NCBI GenBank assembly: GCA_036435485.1
Contig: CM071601.1
Span: forward strand, 185,788,939 to 185,852,938
Reading direction: 5' to 3'
DNA length: 64,000 nucleotides
DNA from: Saposhnikovia divaricata
Taxonomy: Eukaryota > Streptophyta > Magnoliopsida > Apiales > Apiaceae
How positions within the stretch are numbered: the stretch's first letter is position 1; each line of letters opens with the position of its first letter. The position numbers and the translations under genes were made by a program. The notes under the pieces were generated by a model that saw only the letters and a program-made list of their open reading frames with translations, ran no database searches and was not told the DNA's origin. Positions 58,238 through 64,000 of this stretch are shown here, piece after piece.

Positions 58238-59070
58238 CTTTGAGTATCCATTTGGCATTCATGAATTAAACATCATGATGGCCTTCTGCGGCATCTCATT
58301 GCTGGACTAGGGCGTAAAGTGTCTATCGAAACATCAACCACTGCCCAAATCCCATCTGAATGTTGTTTGCAGTACCTCACAAAATGGCTCTCACGAGAGG
58401 GAACTAGCGGTGAAGGGATTTCAAATTCTGCAGTCATCTGAAAAAAATATGTACCATTCAGCATGTACATATACAAATGTATGTTAACAATCATTGTGCT
58501 CATCTTGGATCTTGTTTTCAAGTTTAGCAATGACAGTGACAATTTAAATATCTAAATTGATTAAACGTGCTTTTCTAAATTGTGTTTAATTTTTAACTCA
58601 AGTCACACAAATCAAATCATTATACTTTAGAATTTCAAAGTCGGAGCCCTGTACTTTTGTAAAATGAAAATAGGATAGGTGCCATATATTAAATCTAGCA
58701 GGCACTTGGCAAAAAAATAGATATCAAGAAATTAGTACCACTTGCAGAGATCCATTACAATTCCCTGCAACTCCGGTTGATAAAACTTCCAACGTCATCG
58801 CTCTAGAAACAATGCCGGAAAACATTGTTGACCATTGATTCTGGTTATTGACAAACACAAGTAAATCAAACAAATTAAGTATTAATCAGTACTTATTGTG
58901 GTCACCGCAGTACAGTTTTTAGAAAGCAAATGTACTTAAAATACAGAACGAAAAATCATACACAGGACGTACACACCACATCCATTAAAATCTGAACAAG
59001 GCTAATGTGATTCATTATATCCACAGCAGTTTCACGTGATGCTTCAAGTCTCAAGCCAGACAATTGGGGG
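58238..59070 (-). pseudogene. Captured HD-Zip IV START-domain fragment
   Basis: Three exons on the minus strand: about 59070-58977 ('GLRLEASRETAVDIMNHISL', 'VQILMDV'), 58840-58739 ('NQWSTMFSGIVSRAMTLEVL', 'STGVAGNCNGSLQV') and 58437-58238 ('MTAEFEIPSPLVPSRESHFV', 'RYCKQHSDGIWAVVDVS', 'LRPSPAMRCRRRPS'). The introns have GT and AG ends (donors 58976, 58738, 58237; acceptors 58841, 58438). This is the START domain of a class IV homeodomain-leucine zipper factor (PDF2/ANL2-like), with homeodomain and zipper absent. A TGA follows RRRPS. It was captured as genomic DNA with introns. Confidence 0.88.
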
Positions 59071-59206
59071 CCAATAAAGTGCCGTTATGAAACATCATTC
59101 AGGCTTGATATGTCCCAAACAAGAGTATAGCTTTCAATGAAATTATAAATAAGATTAAAAAAGAATGATTACAATTTTTAACGGAAATAGAAGAAGTGAT
59201 TTTACA

Positions 59207-59290
59207 TGAGTGCGAGCTCTCCAGATGATGACAGTTTTTCAGCTGCATATTGTTGTAAGACCTTGGGCACCTCTCCGCTTGTCTCGTCCT
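59207..59290 (-). other. Candidate exon in CACTA, unrecognised
   Basis: After 'tatatgacag' the minus strand reads 'DETSGEVPKVLQQYAAEKL', ending before 'gtaaaatc'. It has coding-like composition and plausible splice ends. I do not recognise the family. Confidence 0.35.
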
Positions 59291-59590
59291 GTCATATAAT
59301 CTAGTCAAATACAGTAGAGTTTAAATATCTTACAGTTTTTATCATGCTGGGATTGAAAGGTACTTCATATGCAAAGAATGCATTTTACAGGCACAAAAAC
59401 AAACACACATTACACAAATATATACAGTGAAATAAACAAGATTGAAGCTATGAAAGACTAATGTAGCTCATGTAAAAAAACAAGCATAAAGATGAAGAAT
59501 GTGGTGGGGAGAGATACCTGAAAAGATGAAGCTGCGGCAGCGAAAAAGAACAAGGAGAGAAAGATATAGAGAAAGAGAGACTAGTGCAAT

Positions 59591-59592
<2 letters not shown>

Positions 59593-59625
<33 letters not shown>
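59593..59625. repeat. (GT)n microsatellite
   Basis: About sixteen GT dinucleotides within the CACTA interior. The histidine/threonine frames across it are artefacts of the repeat. Confidence 0.9.
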
Positions 59626-59628
<3 letters not shown>

Positions 59629-59774
59629 TGAAAGTGATTATTGGGGTGTCTACTTCTGCTACCAGCATGCATCTCAAACTCATGAGCACGTACTCAACAC
59701 ATGCTTAAAGAAGTTTAGCATACGTTTGATTCAGAAATCTTGCTGTACAATTAGAAAATCACTGGGAAACTTAC

Positions 59775-59845
59775 ATTGGAGAAAATGCAAGTCGAGCAGC
59801 CACACAAATATCCCCAATCTTTGATGATTCCAGAAAGCTCCCTCT
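59775..59845 (-). other. Candidate exon in CACTA, unrecognised
   Basis: Bounded by 'ttttttctgtag' and 'GTAAGTTT' on the minus strand. Reads 'GSFLESSKIGDICVAARLAF'. Strong splice sites; family not recognised. Confidence 0.4.
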
Positions 59846-60486
59846 ACAGAAAAAAGCAAGAAGCATGGTATTTCAGTCATCAGAAACTTAGGCATCAAAC
59901 ATGCTAGCTAAGAAGGACATTAAGCCAAACGTACTCTAATCAATAGGGTGTAACTGGATCATAGTATTTATTTCACACTTACCTTTCCAGAAGTAGACAA
60001 ATATTTCACAGGGTTCCATTAGATCTCATCAAGCAACAACAACAATTACCATTTGAAAGTTGTAGAAAGTACCTGTAATCAAGAAGGTTCTCAAATTTTT
60101 TAATTTTTTTTTTCCTGCTATATCTCAAGTTTCGAAGATTATAAGATAAGAACGAATGAATGATGCTCGTCTTCCCCCATTAAAAAGCATACTATTAGAG
60201 ATAGCCGTGGAAGTTCTTTAAGAGTTGCTGATGCGGAAATAATGTAGCGAAAAAGTTATATCTATATTTCAGAGTTGAACCATCATAAACCAAATTTATT
60301 GGAAAGCAAGAGGTTCATTTCAGTAAATCGAAGAGCAAAACACCTAAAGATACTTTTCAGTAGCCAATGAGACAGGATAAAAAAGTTGATGACAGTGTAA
60401 GCATGGAAGTAGAGAATATTGATCTTGACTATACAATGTACCAACACTATTACAATTTCTATAGGATATTTATTTTAATTCCTCTA

Positions 60487-61011
60487 TTAATTAGCTACTG
60501 AGCTACTCAAGAACCATATATAATAAAAAATATACATATGTAATTCAACACTGGTAACAAAACTAACAAAGTTATAGTAGGAGCTTGTTGTCCTTAAGTT
60601 GTTAAACATCTCCCAAGAAAGTTTTAGATGATGTTTTTTCAGTCTGATGGTTGTTACAGGGCAGCTTGAACTCAAAGAACTGGCAATGCACTTCCTTCTT
60701 GGACATGTTCTGAGTTCTTCAATAAATTTTCTGAGGTTGGAAGTTAATAAGAGTTTTTTTACATTGACCAGGGAACTACCAGCATAAATATTGTTCTCTG
60801 TTTTGAGTTCCAATTCCAAGGAAGGGTTCAAGTGAGGTATTTTATTATATCCGTCTCCACAGCTACTAATAACAAACTGCCCGACAGGCGCAGCAAATAT
60901 GTGATTATTATAGTCTTCCCTTTTTTTGCTGAATTTAAAAGTTATTTTCCTAATACCAGTGATGCTGACATGACTCTGATTTTCAATCACGACCTGAGAA
61001 CTACAGCTCAT
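60487..61011 (-). CDS. Unrecognised 174-residue frame in CACTA
   Basis: An open frame begins 'MSCSSQVVIENQSHVSITGI'. It has a Lys/Arg-rich segment (FKFSKKREDY), a Ser/Cys-rich region 'CPRRKCIASSLSSSCPVTT' and a hydrophobic end ('LHMYIFYYIWFLSSSV'). I recognise no family. It could be part of another captured gene or a chance frame; the length alone is modest support. Confidence 0.3.
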   Translation of the reverse strand: MSCSSQVVIENQSHVSITGIRKITFKFSKKREDYNNHIFAAPVGQFVISSCGDGYNKIPHLNPSLELELKTENNIYAGSSLVNVKKLLLTSNLRKFIEELRTCPRRKCIASSLSSSCPVTTIRLKKHHLKLSWEMFNNLRTTSSYYNFVSFVTSVELHMYIFYYIWFLSSSVAN

Positions 61012-61722
61012 TAGACATTAGTAGTTTTGTAGCAAGAAACAGAAAACTGGAACTTTAGAAACTTATTAATATCACAGAAGAACACATAGTATAATACAGT
61101 CTATGCTAAATTCAGATTTATTCATTGATTTCCGGCATCAGAATATTTATTCATATATATTGTCTAAATGTGCAATTACACATTTCCAAAATCTGGAAAG
61201 ATGATATGTACGTTTATACAAGATAAATCTATATCATGCTATAATAATCTAAGTCGGTACTTAGCAACCAGAAACCATTTAAAGGTTATTCAACAATCAT
61301 TCAATCAATGAGGATCTAGAACTTAACTCATGTACAACTTCTAAACTACAATGACAATTATAAGGAGAGGAATGAAAGATCTTACTTCATAGTACAAAAA
61401 AATTCCTATTCCAAAATCAAGTTTATTCACTTATTTCAATTTTGAAGAAAACAAGTACGCAGGTATACTGGAATTAATAGATAGGTTTGGTAAATCAATA
61501 CATTTGACTCTCAGATTACATTGCTCAGAAGAAAATGTAATTTCAGCATGCAAAGCTTAATCATAATCAACATAGTTTAAAGAGACTGCAGATAGATATA
61601 GTTCTGAAATTGCATAACACAAGTGACACATCTGAAAAACAAGAATTATAACAAACAAAAATAATAACAATAATAATAAATTAGAAAGAAGAGAGTTAAA
61701 AGGAAAGGATGAAAGGGGATAC

Positions 61723-61837
61723 CGGCAGTGATGAAACGGCGATTGTATTGCATACGCTGAGCACGGCCACATGGCTTCTTCTTCTTATCTTGTTTGGCTA
61801 CTTTGGGAGTTCGGCCTCTCACTTTACCTGCACGAGC
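61723..61837 (-). pseudogene. Captured eS30 ribosomal protein fragment
   Basis: The exon after 'ccctcag' reads 'ARAGKVRGRTPKVAKQDKKK' followed by KPCGRAQRMQYNRRFITAG, then a GTATCC donor. This is most of the small-subunit protein eS30 (about 62 residues in plants), which is rich in Lys and Arg and sits in the 40S subunit. One codon is missing near 'RAQRMQ' and the first residues are on another exon or absent. It is the most upstream captured piece on the minus strand. Confidence 0.88.
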
Positions 61838-62253
61838 CTGAGGGTTCGAAAATCTTTCTTATCTTCTTCTTATCTTTCTGGCTGAGCATCTCCGTCTCTG
61901 TAGATTTTGAAGTTGGACAAAGAGTACCCTGATTCGGAAATCTGTCAAATCCAATTGTAGATTGTTAACTTGAAAGACATACACAAAATGTAAAGAAAAA
62001 TCACTAAAAAGTAACAAACAAACAAATAAACTAACAAATCTACCCAAGCTAAAAGAGCAACCAATCTGCAAAAAAATGTTCAATTAAAACAAAATCGAGC
62101 TTAAATCGAACTATTAATCGGAAAATTACTTACGATTTGAGCTACCTTTTATCTTAATTCGAGCTTCCATCTTCTCTATTTTGATTTACAGAAAAAGTAA
62201 TTACTAAGATGTGGGTTTAATTAGGGTTAATTAGAGAAAAGTGAGGGATGCGA

Positions 62254-62307
62254 GTGAGAGACAGAGAGAGAGAGTCGTGTAGTACTGATGAGAGTGAGAG
62301 AGAGATG

Positions 62308-62350
<43 letters not shown>
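62254..62350. repeat. (GA)n microsatellite region
   Basis: GA-rich with about 19 perfect GA units at 62311-62348. Read on the minus strand it is a CT-rich tract upstream of the captured eS30 exon, as often seen in plant 5' leaders. Confidence 0.85.
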
Positions 62351-62351
<1 letters not shown>

Positions 62352-62569
62352 AAGAGAGAGATGAGTGTGACAGAGAGAGAGATGAGGGTCGAGAGAGATG
62401 AGGCTAGGGTTGAGAAAGGAAAGTTGAGAGCGGGCAAATAATTTAGGGGAATGAAATGTTTTAAGGGGGAAATGTTTTATGAGAAATGGGGGGAAATAAT
62501 GTAAGGGGGAAATGTTTAACTAGAATGCGGGGAAATGTATCATTTGCGTGTTTTTTATTTTTTAAAATA

Positions 62570-62721
62570 TCATAAAAGACATCGGTTATTTTACGTATCG
62601 ATGTCTGGAAAACAGTTTAACATCGTTTTTTAAAAAACCGATGTTAAAAATCTTTTTAACATCGGTGGCTTTTCAAACCGATGTAAAAGGTGCGATGTCT
62701 AATCTATATTTTCTAGTAGTG
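62570..62721. repeat. Right CACTA subterminal repeats
   Basis: Motifs 'gacatcggtt', 'atcgatgtc', 'aacatcgttt', 'aaccgatgtta', 'aacatcggtgg' and 'aaccgatgtaa' lie within 150 bp and mirror those at the left end, next to the TIR. Confidence 0.75.
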
Positions 62722-62724
62722 CAA

Positions 62725-64000
62725 CTTTCCTTTTCGGATCAAGAATTCGATCTCGTCCTTGAGTTGCCTGCAATCATCGGTGTCATGTCCTATATCCTTG
62801 TGGAACCTACAGTATTGATCCTTGTTTCTCTTTGCGGGATCACTCCTGAGTGGCTTTGGCCATCGGAAATCCTTGTCTTTCTCAATATCCATCAGGATTT
62901 GACTCCTAGGGGCATTCAACCTTGCGTATTCAGAGAACCTTGGCCCCAAATTTTTCTTAGGGGCAGAGTCGGAGTCCTTGCTAGTCCGGGGATATTTGTC
63001 CCTAGCATCGTACTCCTACTCTTGCTTTCGCTTCCTGGAACTTCCGTTCCCTCCATTAGTTGTAGGAGCTTCTGCTTTCCTCATGCTCTCTTCTGCTTTT
63101 ATGTATTTACTCGCCCTTCTCTGGAGCTCAGTCATGCTCTCGGGGGGATGTTTTGCCAATGACATCTGAAAGTAGGTGTTCATTGTTCCATTCTCCAGGG
63201 CTATCATAGCTGCCTTGTTCTCCAGGTCTGGGACGTTTAATGTCTCCTTGGTGAAATGCTTGAGATAATCCCAGGTTCTCATTCTTCCCTTGTTTCACTT
63301 GCATGAGAGATGCAGAGCTTTTTTCATGGACTTTTCCACTAACAAACTGATTGATGAAAGCAGTGCTCAACTCCTTGAAGGAGCCAATTGAGTTTGCGGG
63401 CAACCGGCTATACCATCTTTGAGTCATGTCTGCCAGGGTTTGAGGGAATGCCCTACAGTTAAGAGCGTCGCTGGCGGTTTGAGAACGTCCTGGCATGATT
63501 TGAGGGATCACCCGTTCCATCGTATGGTTTTATCGTAGGCATCTTAAATTTTCGGGAAACACGAGCGTTCATCACCTCCTCAGTGAACGGGGGTTTGGGA
63601 TCGTCAGGGTCTCCGAGTGGCATCAGGTCTTTGGGATCACCCCTGGGGGTTTCCACCCTTGTAGCTCCTCCAGTTGGGGCATCAACCCTTCTTTGTCTCC
63701 TTGAAGATCTTTCCAAATCAATGAATGAAATCTCCCTCGAAGTTGGAGGGGGCCTATTCTGATTCTGTCTTGCTTGCTCCCTGGCTATGTCGTCCTTCAG
63801 CCTTTGTATCTCAGCCTCATGAGCCTTAATCCTCTCAGCAGTTGTTTGAGGAGGTCTATCATGGATTCTTCGAGTCCTTCCCATAGGCTCCTTGCTCGCA
63901 CGTCGCCTCCTTTGGGCTTCATCACGATCATCGTCCTCAGACGAGGAATCATCAGTGTAAGGTCCGGAGTAATCATAATACCCTTACTCAGGAGGGGCTA
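62725..64000 (-). pseudogene. Gypsy 2 gag
   Basis: From the window edge: an acidic N-terminus ('YTDDSSSEDDDRDEAQRRRR') with an in-frame TAA at 63986-63984, then 'MGRTRRIHDRPPQTTAERIK' (63884), 'FKMPTIKPYDGTGDPSNHA', 'MTQRWYSRLPANSIGSFKEL' (gag core), 'KYIKAEESMRKAEAP', and a zinc-knuckle-like 'CRFHKDIGHDTDDCRQLKDE' (about 62780-62840). At least two frameshifts and a deletion near 63520 break it. The CACTA element ends it at 62724. The start lies outside the window or is lost. Confidence 0.85.

Larger units (their letters stand above)
56518..62721 (-). mobile_element. CACTA (En/Spm-type) element carrying host gene fragments
   Basis: The ends are CACTACTAGAAAT (56518) and its inverted copy 'atTTTCTAGTAGTG' (to 62721), with a perfect 3-bp TSD 'caa' at 56515-56517 and 62722-62724. 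These are the hallmarks of CACTA transposons. Subterminal regions are full of ACATCGG/CCGATGT motifs. Length 6204 bp. No transposase (TNPD) or TNPA is seen, so it is non-autonomous. The interior carries exons of eS30, HD-Zip IV and 14-3-3 genes, all on the minus strand, plus unrecognised exon candidates. It was inserted into gag of Gypsy 2. Confidence 0.9.
47300..64000 (-). mobile_element. Ty3/Gypsy Tat-type element 2, partial, with CACTA insertion
   Basis: On the minus strand the order is gag (from the window edge to 62725), CACTA insertion (62721-56518), protease, RT, RNase H, second RNase H, integrase (to 52481), an opposite-strand gene (50040-51886) and the 3' LTR (47842-47300). The 5' LTR lies beyond the right edge. 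Two RNase H domains and the antisense gene show the same Tat-type plan as element 1, but the sequences are clearly different families. Many stops and frameshifts make it older and dead. Confidence 0.85.

Noticed and set aside
59448..59824. Frames with His-Thr or Cys-Val runs
   Set aside because: They are produced by the (GT)n repeat at 59593-59625 and have no coding support elsewhere.
62231..62437. Ser/Leu-rich minus-strand frame
   Set aside because: Translation of the (GA)n repeat; low complexity only.
62641..63162. Plus-strand 173-codon frame at the CACTA/gag boundary
   Set aside because: It spans the transposon end and the antisense of gag; composition follows the gag shadow.
1..64000. 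CRISPR arrays, rRNA genes, tRNA genes
   Set aside because: None seen. Repeats here are LTRs, TIRs, tandem duplications and microsatellites; the tRNA-like matches are retrotransposon primer sites.

Overview
The window is a stretch of AT-rich plant nuclear DNA. It looks eudicot: plant-type LTR retrotransposons, GT-AG introns, an RKD-type RWP-RK gene and captured plant gene exons (14-3-3, HD-Zip IV, eS30). I see only two ordinary host genes. They sit together at about 42.5-45.8 kb: an RKD-like transcription factor (+, three exons) and a small gene with an IPFEWEEAPGKP motif (-, two exons). Nearly everything else is transposable elements inserted into one another.

Layout. 1-488 is the 3' end of a Sirevirus-like Copia LTR. 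2206-18968 is a Mutator-like element with 12-bp flanking repeats; originally about 1 kb, it was expanded by a probable solo LTR (2423-6314) and by a complete Ty3/Gypsy element of Tat type (6714-18547, identical 736-bp LTR lengths, TSD actct). 19272-24158 is a tandem or nested array of non-autonomous Helitrons. 25578-40330 is an L1-type LINE on the minus strand, cut in two by a complete Copia element (28255-39086, TSD gcaag) and also hit by a TRIM-like element. 40534-41786 is a second Mutator-like element with a perfect 9-bp TSD. After the two host genes, 47300 to the right edge is a second, older Tat-like Gypsy element on the minus strand; its gag is split by a 6.2-kb CACTA element (56518-62721, TSD caa).

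Most unusual content. (1) Both Gypsy elements carry, between pol and the 3' LTR, a gene on the opposite strand to gag-pol. Each has its own TATA-like box and GT-AG introns whose phases join the reading frames. Both proteins resemble the 'putative gypsy-type transposon' family and end in charged coiled coils. (2) The CACTA element encodes no transposase that I can see. It carries fragments of at least three unrelated host genes (eS30, HD-Zip IV START domain, 14-3-3), all on one strand, with introns kept. (3) The LINE's ORF1 stop and ORF2 start overlap as ATGA, and the Copia insertion lies just upstream of this junction.

Insertion order read from nesting: MULE, then solo LTR and Gypsy 1; LINE, then Copia and TRIM; Gypsy 2, then CACTA. 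Gypsy 1 is the youngest LTR element by LTR divergence (about 8 mismatches in 736 bp), and the Copia element is older (about three dozen in 1,077 bp). All retroelement polyproteins here carry stops or frameshifts, so none looks autonomous.
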